From Ganoderma boninense (taxonomy: Eukaryota > Basidiomycota > Agaricomycetes > Polyporales > Polyporaceae), in contig CM035305.1 of NCBI GenBank assembly GCA_002900995.3, positions 3,332,467 to 3,396,466 of the forward strand: a DNA stretch of 64,000 nucleotides, written 5' to 3'. Under the pieces are notes generated by a model. The model had not been told where the DNA came from. It saw only the letters and a list, made by a program, of their open reading frames with translations, and searched no databases. A program made the position numbers and the translations under genes. Of the stretch, positions 43,084-54,977 are shown in pieces; the first letter of the stretch is position 1, and every line of letters begins with the position of its first letter.

Positions 43084-46000
43084 ATGAACATACTGGATAT
43101 ATCCAATCTCACCCTCCAGGATCCCCGTCCACGACCGCCACCTGCTCCGCCTCCGATCTCGGACGACATCATGCACGCGACGGGTGACCGGTACATGGTC
43201 AAGCTCAGGAACTACGCAAAGTCCATACCCTACTCCATCGAGCCTAATTCAAGGATGCAGGAGATGCTTGATTTCATCTTGCTGCGGCTCACACAATGTG
43301 TGGAAGCAAAGGACTACGATCCAGGATTGCTGCAATGGGACAGTATGTTAACATAGTGAGCGCTTCTCGCCAGCTGCACTCTCTTCTACGCACCGCTCAC
43401 TGAAATGCACCATGAAGTTGGTGCATGCTCAAGTATCCTGTACCCAAGGAAAAACGCGTTGCGCTCATCAAGATATATTACCATGTCTGCACGACCCCCG
43501 GCATGCCCAGCCACATTGTCGTGGCTTGCTCTGATGGACTGCAAGCACTTTCCCGCTCCAAGAAGAAGCTTTCTATAGACGATCTCAGGCTCCCTTGGCA
43601 GCCCGTGTACAAGATCCTTAGCAAAGACTTGTTCCTCACCAGGCGTCAGTATGAAATCAGGCCAGTAGCCCCATGCATTCGAGGTCCGTCATTTGCTCAT
43701 GTCTCCCTGTGGTTCACAGCCAGACCTCTTGGTATATGGGCTACGTTGCTGAGAACGTTCGCCGGTTCTTTCATCCTGCCGCCATTGATGAGATGCTATC
43801 CACCTTCCTACCCTCCATGAGCTGTATCAGCTTGAATGTGAGTACGGTACGAACGCGAATATATTTTATGTCCATTGACGCGTCGTGTCTGCATTAGAGC
43901 CTTCTAGCGTCCCAATACTACTTGTTGACCTTCCTCCCGCTCTCCCACCCACAATCATACCTCCCCATGCTCTTCCGACTATGGGAGTCGGTGAATTCCT
44001 ACATGTTCGACGACCGCATGCTACAGTTCCTCGCGCGTCTAGTGGAGATCCACGTCGATCCATCCGTAAGTGATCCTCACAGAGTCCAGGACATCCCGGA
44101 CGACGCAAGGTCCGAGGGAGAAGGTCGTCCAAGTTGGCCCGCGGACGACCTTGAACCCAAATGGAAATGGACGGGACTGTTTGACGATGTTGGAATCTTC
44201 TCAGAGGCGGACTGGGCATACATCATGACTAAATGCATGTCCTCGATGGGTGCGTCCGTCACCTCCGTATTTAATTGCTGAAGTTAAGTCATGATCGTTA
44301 GAAATCCCTCTTGCGGACCAAGGTTCTCTAACCACTGGGCCGAATGCAGACGGTCAAGCGACATTTGAGATCAACCGCTTGCCTAAACCCAGTTGGCGAA
44401 TCCGTGTGTATAACATATCGTGAATTTAGTCATAAACTGATCATAGCCTTAGCATCGCTGGCCCGCATCATCGTGTATTCAATGGCTCCGGACGCTTTGC
44501 CAAGTCCTGGATCCAACGATCCCACACCTTTCTTCACACCTCAGACTTCTGGGACGAGTACGCCACTGCCACAGCAGAACGGCGGTCTCGGAGACTATCT
44601 TTCCTCACCTCTCGGTAAGGGTGGCCACCTCAAGGCCAAGACACATTTGGCAGGCTGCAAAGCGCTAGACTCGCTTGCGAAGCTCATCGCGTCGACCGAG
44701 AGTTTCTTCCATCCTACTAATTCTGGGAGCTGGACATCTGATGTGCGTCATTTCTTCCGCACTCTACTGGAACGCCTAGTGTTGAACGTACGTCATGTTA
44801 ATACTTCCACATGCAGCTCAGCGCCTTCATTAAGTACATCGTCTACGACTTCAACAAACGTAGGTTTTTTCCCGTTCAATCGCCGTTGCGTTCGTAATAA
44901 CAACTTTGTGCAGGATGGTACGAGGAGCAGCAACCTGATTGCAAGACACCTCTAGTAAGTTGTATTACCTAAGTCATACCAAGGGAGGGTCGTCTAATCG
45001 TTGTGTGCTAGCATCGTCGTCTGACGAAAGAAATCCGTCGGGAGCTCGTCAAGAGCCTCAGGACGGTGACTTTGTTGGCGATGTTCTCTCAGGACAGCAC
45101 TACGGTATCGAACATTCAGAGTTGCATGAAATCGATGAGCGTTATGGAGCCTGACCTCATCTTGCACCCAATCCTTGAACGAGCAGAGCCTGCCCTTGAG
45201 GCGTTAGTGGAGGTAAGTCATCAACTTCCACCCTTGAGCTGTGTATTAACGCTGGAATAGACGCATCGTACGACTGCCGTCATTAAAGCCCTCGGAGCTG
45301 TCGCTCCCGCCTTGGTCTGCCGCGATGTGTACTACCCTGGGGCCAAGCATCTCCTCCCGATCTTGGAGCTGTTGCTTCCTGGTATCGATCTGGTTGGTCT
45401 CTTTCATTATCGACCTCGTGATTAGAACTGACTGCATGCGCCGCAGAACGACCCTCCGAAGACGGTATGTCCAAGCTTGGCTAGTTATATCAGTCTAGCG
45501 AATTCATGGCAATGTTGTAGTTCTGTACAACTTCGTTTGTGTCGGAGGTTGCACAGTACATCAAGTTTGGCGAACTTGCTGCCCAAACTGAGCCACCTCT
45601 TGGTGACGGGACGCGCCCCATCCGGACACCCGCCAGCGACGCGCCGATGATTGAGTTTGAGCGCTTCCCGGACGGAATTGAGCCAGGGTCGGAGAAGAAC
45701 CTCACCGTGGAAGAGGAAGACGCACTCCTGAGGGACACCACGAGCACGTTCGCGGACTGGGTAGCCGCGTTCTTGCGGCGTGTGATCCTCCTTTTCGAGA
45801 ACCTCCCCGAGGAGGGTCCGAACGGCGCTGCCGGCGGGGCCACAGAAGGTTAGTCCATCGCATCCAGATCCTTCCGCATGCTTGGCTGAATCTATCTTGG
45901 CGTGCAGTGCAGCTCGTGGACGCCGTCTCGGGCGCCTTCAGCCAGATATGCGTGCACCTGTCCGAGCCGCTGTACGACATGGTGCTCAACCTTGTGTTCG

Positions 46001-49000
46001 ACTACGCCACGCAGAACGTGCGGTCCAACGCTGTGCGCGCAATCCACCAGCTCGTCGAGTGCGTTGCGAACGCGAGTCCCTCGAAGACCCTCGATCGCTT
46101 CTTGCCTATCTGCGACCGGTGCATCAGGACAGAACTGGAGCACGGCGCTAGTTCCTTGAGGATCACGTCCAGTGGTTCTACGCCTCTGCCATCCGACGCC
46201 ACCTTACATTGGAGTGAGTTATAAGCATATCATCTTACAAACCCTTTACTCAACGTTGTGCAGACCTTGCCATCCTCAGGGGTTGCATGTACAAGTAAGA
46301 TTTGCACGCAGCTGTCGTGTCTTTGGGATCATACTAACCTGGCGGGCTCGAACAGTGATGGTCGTGTGGTGAGGAAATCCCTTAGTCTACGTGAAGGGTG
46401 CCCTGCTGACTAGTAGTTGAAGACATTGAAGTACCGTGATCAGCTCATTTCGCTGTTCAAGGTCTTGCACGACAAGACGTTCTCCAAACGGGGCTACTCA
46501 TCGAGTGGCAAGCTCCTCTCGAGCACGCTTCTGACGCTCAGCCACACTTATCCTCTCGAGAATAAGTTCGTCAACCCCGATGAGTGGCACTCACAAGGTT
46601 TGAGCTGTTCAATGTCGACATTGTAGACAAATACTTATGCAAAATTCTTCATAGACTTCAAGTCGAACCATCATAAGTATTGGGGCAAGATGTATAAGCC
46701 CGAAGACGTGCAGGTAGTTTCGCGTGGCTTTTCCTCTGCATTTCGTATGCTAATTGGAACCAACAGCTGACATGGCATGTCCCCACTGAAGAAGAGATCG
46801 ACTTCGTGTTGCAGATCTTCCGCGAATTCATCGAGCCCATCCTCGATACCTTACATGGATTGCTTGAACCAGGTATTTCACAATCCCCTGTTTGTTGGGT
46901 AGTATCTAACCTATCTTTACAGGCATTACTCGCGATGAGATTTGGCGGAACGACTTCTGCAGGTGCGCCTAAACACAACCTTGACTATATATGTTGACTC
47001 ATTCGGCGGCCAGACATCTGAGCTATGTCCGCAACGCGTTCTCCGGTGTCCCAACGCTTGCGAAGGAGGTGATACCTCCCGAAGAACAGAAGTCGTCAGC
47101 GGAGACAAGTGACATACTGTAAGCCCTGTTGTCGCACGAACCTTTGCGCTCACCTTGACCATCCCGCCAGGCTTGAAATCCCTGAGATGGTCGCTTGCAT
47201 TGAACCTCTTAATTCGGGCTTTGCTCTTGCCGACCCAGATGATCCTCGTCATCAGTACATCACTTCGCTGCGTCGCAAATATGGGGAGTTCCTGCACAAA
47301 GCTTCCGTCTCTCTGCGGCAGCAAGGTGAAGAGAACACAGTGGACGCCGTCCACGGGCTCGTAAGTTGTCATGCGTCTCATTCGAAGTGACAAAGAGCCA
47401 ACATTTTCGCAGATGCGTTCCATCCGAACGTACCTTCTAGAATACGGTGACAGCAGAGACAGGTATGTCGGCAGAGGGACGTGTCATCTCTTCGCGACTG
47501 ACGTCAACCAGCTATTATCTCCAGCTGGACCGGTACCAGAATGAGTCCAATATCGCACGACACTATGCAGGACAGAAGGAGTGGCCACGAGCCCTTTACG
47601 TTCGTCGAGCACGGTAGGGTCAAAACACAATTGTGTCAAATATGTGCTGACCGTCTCTGCTCCTGTAGGCTATATCATGCAGCTCGTCTGAGATGGAATT
47701 CCATTGAACGGCGACGAGGACCCTTGGAGGACAGCTTGATCGACGACGTGACACAATGGTCCATGTGGAGTTTCGCAACTGGTCAGTCGACAAAAGTAAT
47801 TTCGGACAAGCTTATCGCTTACCCTGCACTTAGTTCGAGAGTAGGTGATTTGTTGGAGAGTGCTAGTCTTGGACGCTAATGGGGATGCAGAACGAGTCAA
47901 GCACTCCTTGAGAGTCTGTGCAACGTACGTGCGTTGCAAGCGTGTCTAGATTCCTTACCCATTGATTGGTCTTAGAGTTTCGACGGTGTGAGGCGTCGAT
48001 GTCTTCCAGCCCTGTACAAGGGGCTGGAACCTGGGACAGAAGATGACCGCATGAAGGGTGCTCTGTGGACTCTCAACCTCTCAACCCTCGGTACGTGAAT
48101 CCAGATTCGCCGATGTTTTTTTGCTAATGTCCGACATATTTAGCTAAGTACGCGATTGGTGGTAAGTGCAAATGGCCAGACTTCGGCTTGCCTAGATAGT
48201 GACCAGGTTGCAGAACCCACACTGGCTACGGAGTTTGTTCAGAAGCTCTTCGCGTGTCAGCACAATGAGAAGGTATTTCCAATTACATAGGTTGATGATC
48301 TTGAATTGACCGTCATTTGTACAGTCCTCGATCAAGATTGCGTTGCCTCCCTGGCGGACACATGTGTGTGTCAAGTTTGTGAGAATTGATGCAGAGCTCA
48401 ATTTTTGTTTCAGGTCTTAGCAACTTTGGGGAGCCAAACCATATCGTCTACCAGGTGGAGAATGCAGACCTTGCGGCTGCAAACGAGAGTTTGCGTTCGC
48501 TAGTGGAACGAGCTAGTTCTTCACAGAATGACCTCTTGGAGAAGTGTAGGAAGCAGCGTATCAAGCGCATTGCCATCATGGACAAGGCGATCGTTGAGAC
48601 CGTAGGTAGCATCCACATGCCTATGCATTGCTATTGCTCATATATCCACAGACGGACGCGATCTTGGCCATCGCTAACGATGAGCGTACTCACTGGAGAT
48701 ACGCCATTGTTGCTGTCCGTTGCCTGCGGGCTCTCATAAGAAGGGATGTGCCGCTCAGCCCCGCACACGTCGAGTATATGTTCGCCAAGAGTCATGATTC
48801 AAATGCCAGCATGGTAGGCATCCCATTAGATCCCCCAAGTCATATATTGAATGTACTCGTCTGTCATTTCCCAGCGATACGTGAGCAATTCTTTCGTTGG
48901 TTACTGGGTGCCGTTGCTGACGGGGAGTTTTGGCTGCAGTATGCTCAGCGAGGCATCATGAAGATCACCCGTTATATCAAGCTACGCACTCTCGCCGACG

Positions 49001-51559
49001 GCCCGGTGGATCTTGCATTGGAACAGAACCACAATCCGTTGCGACGGAAGGTACCTGTAGAGGAGCCCACCCGGGACTTCTTCACGAGTGCACTGGACGA
49101 GTATAAGACGCCCTTGGATCTGGAGCGAGGTCGTCACGAACCGTAAGCGACATCCCCGCCCCCGGGTGCAGTATACTGACGTCTGTTGGTCTGGAGACTT
49201 ATCCGAGACAAGCTCGGGTCCGGATGGCTGGTGTGGGGCAAGACAATAGATCGCTTCTTGGTTCCAGATCCGGAAAAGCCTCCTATTCCGGCATGGGATG
49301 CGAGTAGCGAAGATGTAGTCTCGACCATCAGAACGATCTCAATGGATCCAGCGTTCTGGAAGAAGCTCTCGGTCCATTACTCGACGGAGAACAACAACGA
49401 GGTGGTCATGCAAGACAATCTTTGTTCCGTCAAGTCCATCTGTGAGGTTACCAGCCACTGGTCTGACGTTGTCGCCTCTAACTCTATCGACTCGACAGTC
49501 CAGCTGCTCGGAGACGAATCTTTCGAAGCATTGCGGCCTACGCTGGAAGAACTGTTGGAGAACAAGGACAAGAACAAGCAACGCGCTGCCGCCGAGTTCG
49601 TGGGGGGCATCCTGACTGGTACGCCGATCGTGAGTCTGGATCCAGGGTCGAGCGGTGCTGAGCAGAGGTTTGCAGGGTCGAAGCACTGGCCGACTGATTC
49701 GCAGGTCAAGTTCTGGAAGTGGTTTATGCCACACGCCAAGAACATCTTCAACCAGAAGAGCAATGATACTCTGACCGTCTGGTCGTCCTTCTTCGAGGTT
49801 CGATCCCAGTCTCCGACGTCATCCACGCGCCATCTTCTCTGACGGGTTCCCTGCAGCACGTCTTCTACAACAAGGATCCCCGCCGGGTGCAGCCGCTCGT
49901 GGACCTTATTATGGACGAGTTCCGCGCCGTTGACTTCAACGGCGAGTCCACGTTCGAGATCATCCAGGTTCTCTGCTTCTTCCGTGCCTTCTACGAGCAA
50001 CTGGGTGTCAAGTTCACCCCGTGGGTAGAAGATGCTCTCAACAGGTGCTGGGCCGAGCTCAAGTGCGAACACGAAGATGTTCTTGCCTACTTCAGTGAGA
50101 TCCTTGCCTTCACCGGCAAGATTATGGTTAGCCGCCATTCCTGTCCTCTTTGGCATTGGAACTCATAGGGTATTAGTGGCGCCCGAACCCTTCCCTTTTG
50201 ACCCCGGAAACGTTCGTCCGGGAGTGCAGGACGCTCTCAGAGACTGCCGACATCTTAGGTGTTAGGGGCGCATTCCACCAGGACCGAGTCGCGGAGCTCG
50301 TGAAACAGTTCCCGATTTGGCGTGCGGAGAGGTTGCCCGGGGTCCGCGCCTTCCAGTCGACATACGATCGGTGAGTGGAACCCGCTACAGTCGAAGACGA
50401 CGATGCTAATGTACTCTGTGCCCAGCGTCGGCATCCTCGTCTGCAAGTGGCTCTTCCAGATGGTCCATGACGTCAACGCCGTCTCTACCTTCGATTACAT
50501 CCTGCCGCTCATGGTAAGGTTCTTGCTATTGCCTCGACGATTGTGGCTCACGGCTGCGATAGCCTGAACTCATCCGCTTCACGGAAGTCAACGATAATGA
50601 CGAATTTGCGTACCGCGCGAAGCTTCTCATGGTGCGGATGTGCGGGGTGATCATTCCCCGGCAGTACATCAACCCGCTGTTGGATGAATTCTTCTCCGCC
50701 ATCCAGACGTTCCCGGTAAGTCGTCCAGTTTTGACGTCAATTTCACAGACATTGACAGAACCTGTTCTCAGTCGTGGAAAGTGCGGCTGAAGATCATCCC
50801 GCTCGTGCAAGGTGCGTCTTTCCCCCATTCGTCGTAGTCCGGCGTCTCACTCAATGTCCACACTTTTCAGTGTTCTACTTCCGGCAGTGCTTCCTCATCA
50901 GCGACATGAAGCTCGTCGAGATGGTGGAGGTCATCTGTAGGTGCCTCGACGACGAGGTTGTTGAGGTGCGCGAGATGGCTGCGACGTAGGTTCCTCCCAC
51001 TCGATCCCATTTCACTCCGCCGCTAACCGCCTGTATGCAGTACGCTGTCTGGTATTCTTCGCTTGTCGCCGCGGAGAAGCGTACTTGCCTTGAAAGATCG
51101 CTTCGTTCGGCTCATCAAGAACAGCAAGCTTCCCGACGACCGGAAGTCCTCTGCCTACAACTCGGCGATTCGCCAGCTGCACGCCGCCATCCTTGGCGTG
51201 TGCGCACTCATCGACAGCTACCCGTACACCATTGAGCGGTGGATGCCGGAGCTGTTGACGAACGTTCTCGCGGAACACACTTACGACCCCGTACGTCTAC
51301 GACCGTGTAGACTATTGCGCTGTGTTGGAGCTAACCATTTGGTGGACCACTAGATCCCGATCTCCACGACTGTGAGGAAGTGCGCAAGCACCTTCCGCAA
51401 GACCCATCAAGATACCTGGCACGAAGACTCGAAGAAATTCACTGAAGAACAACTAGCCGCGCTGTCCACCCTGCTCTCTGGCTCGTCATACTGTATGTTC
51501 CTCCATCCTGATCGACTGCCGGATTGCTCACTGACGCTTTCGGGCGCACAGATGCGTAA
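43084..51559 (+). CDS. BLM10: Proteasome activator BLM10 / PA200
   Basis: A giant HEAT-repeat solenoid that caps the 20S proteasome and opens its gate. It starts MNILDISNLTLQDPRPRP, then YMVKLRNYAKSIPYSIEPNS, YPVPKEKRVALIKIYYHVCT and KLSIDDLRLPWQPVYKILSK. Later blocks include KAKTHLAGCKALDSLAKLIA, DVYYPGAKHLLPILELLLPG and IEFERFPDGIEPGSEKNLTV. Then come AVQLVDAVSGAFSQICVHLS, LKSLRWSLALNLL (other frame shadow excluded), FDGVRRRCLPALYKGLEPGT and SWKVRLKIIPLVQVFYFRQC. MVEVICRCLDDEVVEVREMA and LPISTTVRKCASTFRKTHQD lie near the end. At least 25 introns of 45-80 nt were traced by phase, though not every junction was fixed. The last exon (51552-51559, 8 nt) completes ...GSSYYA and the stop. YYA is the HbYX-type motif that docks into the alpha ring. 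The gene spans 8.5 kb and is the largest in the window. Confidence 0.95.
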
Positions 51560-51823
51560 TGTATCGAAGAAATTATATGAATATCATCAGTCAGGACAAT
51601 GCTCGCAATATAATAGCACCCCACTCCCCATGTAGCCTACCATGTCAAATGTACTAATTGCAATGTACATGCCCTTGAGCCCGCAGTGCAAGTGCTGTCC
51701 AGAAACCCGACCGGTACAGAGAAAAACGAATGTAATGCTGGAACGCGAAAGTCCTTGTCGTCATTATAGGAGAGGGTACAACTAGCCGCGGTATATCGGC
51801 GAAGCGTCACGGTGCGCATCGCG

Positions 51824-52920
51824 TCAAACCTGCAGATGGGGTATAGCAGAGTCCACTGTCGGTGTCGCTGGCGTCGACTCGAAGCCCCGGACGGTGGTTG
51901 GTGTGGGCGGGAACAGCATCGGGCTAATGGGGTTTGCGTCGCCTTGCTCGACGTCTGTGTCTATGATGCCTAGCGGGGCGTCCGTCGTTTCGATCCCATC
52001 CGCAGTGCCCCTCCGCGCACCGGCGCCAGGCACGAAGTCGATAGGTCGCGGGTTCATGCCGGACCGCACGCGGTTGTTTGACGTCTCCTCCCTACGAAGC
52101 AGGACAAGAGAAGACGGGCCGGGGCGCGCAAGGAACGGCACACGGAGAAGGGGAAGGAAGGGGCGCGCTGAGAACGTGGTGCGGGCGCGGGACTTAAACA
52201 GGAGCACTCACCGAATCTCGGCGATGAGATCGTCGATGTCGTACCAGGCCATAGAGCTGTAGCCGACGGCGCGCCACCAGCCCATGAGGTCCGCAGGAAG
52301 GACGTAGCCGTGCGCGTGGAGGTGGTCCGTGACTGGGATCTTGTTGTCGCGGAAGGGCGGCGTGATGAAGCCGATGCGGAACGTCTCGCGCGTGTTGCGC
52401 AGGTGCGACGCCGAAGTGAGCAGGTGCTGGGGCTGGGCTGCGGGCGAGGAGAGCGGGGTTGCTTGGGACTGGAGAGAGGAGAGGAGGCGGTGCGAGACGT
52501 CACGGAGGGTGACGAGCAGGGGGAGGTCGCTGGAGGACTGGGCGGCACGAGGACGGTCCCCGGTCAGCGTTCGTGCATGACAGCTGAGTGGATCGGCGGG
52601 CGGTGTACCCCACCAACCGCGCACGGACATACCAGGGTATATATTGACGGAACATGGAGGCTGCGAATGCGGGAGGGCCGGGTGTGAGCGGGGGTAGGCG
52701 CGGTGGAGTGTAAGAGGACGTACTTGAATACTACGATGATGTGACCCTTGCTCGAGACAGGGTACGCAGTCTCGCGGTAGACGGTGAAATTCTCGTCTCT
52801 CCAGAGGATTTCGTGCTGTTTTGCGGCACTGGATGGGGAATTGGGAGTGCCTGGGGCGGAGGAATTGCCAGCGGATACGATGCTGCACATTGGGCAGCCA
52901 GGCTTCGGAGCGAAGGCCAT
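51824..52920 (-). CDS. HIT-like (histidine triad family) protein
   Basis: A predicted nucleotide-binding or hydrolysing protein of the HIT superfamily. It begins MAFAPKPGCPMCSIVSAGNS with a CxxC knuckle seen in many HIT proteins. Then come ILWRDENFTVYRETAYPVSS, KGHIIVVFK, YVNIYPG..., HVPSIYTL, SDLPLLVTLRDVSHRLLSSL and FRIGFITPPFRDNKIPVTDH. LHAHGYVLPADLMGWWRAVG supplies the triad-like HLHAH. Helix YDIDDLIAEIR follows and then a disordered tail ending SAIPHLQV. The triad is HxHxxG instead of the classical HxHxHxx, so catalysis is uncertain. Four exons. The 3' end faces BLM10 265 bp away. Confidence 0.85.
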
Positions 52921-53441
52921 GGGCGGCGGAAAAGGAAGGGACGTTCGGCGAGTAAAGATGCGCCTGCCGATGGGTTGGGCGGTAGAAAGGAAAGGCAGGG
53001 GACACAGGGGACACACGAGGGAGGGTGCTCGCGGAGGACAAGCGAGCGAGGACTCGGACCGAGGGACGTTGAAGGACGGCGCAGCAACTGAGTAACTGGG
53101 ATCTGACAACGACGACCACATCCACAGCGACGCGCCCAGCGCCCCCGAGACGCCCGTATGGCGCTTAGATCCCCGCTGCGGCAGACTCCTTGACTTAATA
53201 GAAACCCTCAGGCTGCTGCTGAAGCACTACTGAGGCCTCACCGTCCATCTCTCCAACCCGTCAATGTCAGTGATAGGCAATATGCGAACCCGTATCTTTT
53301 CTCTAGTGTTGAAACACTCCGAAGTCAATACTTACTCTATTTTACAGTCGTGACGCCTGTCAGTATCTTGAAGGACAAGGACATCAGGCCCAGGAGGTAC
53401 TCCTCACCTTGGACATGCCAGCGCTGATTACACCCACAAAT
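52921..53441. promoter_or_regulatory. Upstream region between divergent HIT-like and TRAX genes
   Basis: 521 bases between divergent start codons. It contains no convincing extra exon. Short AT-rich stretches at 53270-53345 may belong to the TRAX promoter or leader. Confidence 0.45.
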
Positions 53442-54565
53442 ATGGCATCATCGTCGACTCTACACTCCAGAGATGATATTCTCGGCGTATTTGACCACTT
53501 CAGGGAGGATCTTGACGACCACAATGATAGACGAGAACGTCTTATAAAGGTCCGGACCTTGACCTTGTGTTGATTTAATGCCCTCTCATTGCGGAATTGG
53601 TCTCCCGTCGTTGTCCAATTCTGATCTTTGTCACGTTTATTACCCTGCAGTCCAGTCGCGACATAACACACCTCTCGAAGAAGGTCATCTTCCTCCTTCA
53701 TCGCATCATGACCGAGGATGCCGGCGAAGCCGATGACCACGTCCTCGGGAGTCGTGCTGCCTCGCGTGCCAAGCCTAAACTGAAAGAAATCCAATCCCTG
53801 TTCGCGGGAATCCGTCCAGAATTGACGGGCGACCGCTTCGCACGATACCAGAGGAACGTCTCGCCAGGACTACAAGAATATATTGAGGCTCTGAGCTTCG
53901 CCCACTACCTCGAACACCAATCCTTGATCTCGTATGGGCAAGTCCAAGCTTCCCTCTGCGACGAGAATGGCATTCAGGTAAGTCGCTTCTTCCGCGATAC
54001 CTGAAAGTGAATTGCCTGGTCGATTGATTAATGCGGTTGCCTAGTATTTTCCCTTGCCGCTCGAGGACTATCTCCTCGGCCTCTCCGACCTGACCGGAGA
54101 GCTCATGCGATTCGCCATTGCTGCGATATCTCGGCGTGGTGGCCGACAGAAGGCCAACGAAGTCTGCAACTTTGTGCGAAACTGCAAAGCAGGCGAGTGG
54201 TGTTCTCAATTGCAAACATACCACTCCGGTACTGACATTTCGGCGATTATGTTGTAGACTTTGAGGCACTAACTCCGTATTTCAAGGAGCTTCGGAAGAA
54301 GCAGTACGTCACTGGACAGTCACTAGAAAAAATAGAGGATGGTAAGTAGTACTCCCTGGCTCAACACGCGTTGAAGCTTACTCGAGATGGGATTCTCCGT
54401 ACAGCTGCATACGCGGTTGCTGTGCGTACTTCGGAGTTTGACCTACCGCCAGAGATCCTGGACGACTTCGTCACCCAAATGGTGTCACGCATGACAGACG
54501 GCGATGGGTTTGGCGGGGATCGTACGAGAAGAACGAGAGGGACGGACTACGTGGACGAGTACTAG
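53442..54565 (+). CDS. Translin-associated protein X (TRAX)
   Basis: The TRAX subunit of the translin-TRAX (C3PO) complex, an endoribonuclease involved in RNA silencing and tRNA processing. It begins MASSSTLHSRDDILGVFDHF and REDLDDHNDRRERLIK, then SSRDITHLSKKVIFLLHRIM, LKEIQSLFAGIRPELTGDRF, ARYQRNVSPGLQEYIEALSF, AHYLEHQSLISYGQVQASLC and YFPLPLEDYLLGLSDLTGEL. MRFAIAAISRRGGRQKANEV, FEALTPYFKELRKKQYVTGQ and AVAVRTSEFDLPPEILDDFV follow, and the end is GTDYVDEY. LQEYIEALSFAHYL and DLTGELMR contain the acidic residues that line the active site in the family. Six exons. The start ATG fits the N-terminal helix. No translin gene is present in the window. Confidence 0.93.
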
Positions 54566-54977
54566 AACGTCTTACCTTTTTCCACGCCATAACGGTCTCA
54601 TTCGCTTCTTCGTTCTTTGTGTTGTGTGATATTGTGCTGTGGTACTGATCATCCGCAAGGACGAGATTTGCAAGGGACTGCGGTGGGTGTGCCGACGACG
54701 AGCGTCTGTGGGCCAAGAGGAACGAGGCTGGATTCGCGTGTTGATGTCGTCATGAACACCCATGGCCACCTGCCTCGTTCACGGGCTTCTTCCGTTGCGG
54801 TGCGCACGCTGTCGATGCATGCATGCCTTGCGTTTCTCTCTTTTCGGTCGCTCCGATGCTGGACGCCGAGCGTTGAGTCCTTCAGCAAGCCTATTCCTTC
54901 TCTTGACCTCCCCGACTAACGATTGCAACTTCCACCCGCCGCATATCCCTGGGTGTTGAACGCCCCCACCTCCCATC
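54566..54977. other. Intergenic: TRAX 3' end and promoter of the next gene
   Basis: 412 bases between tandem + strand genes. The left part fits a 3' UTR and the last 80 bases (CCTCC, CCCACC) fit a leader. Nothing else is seen. Confidence 0.45.
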
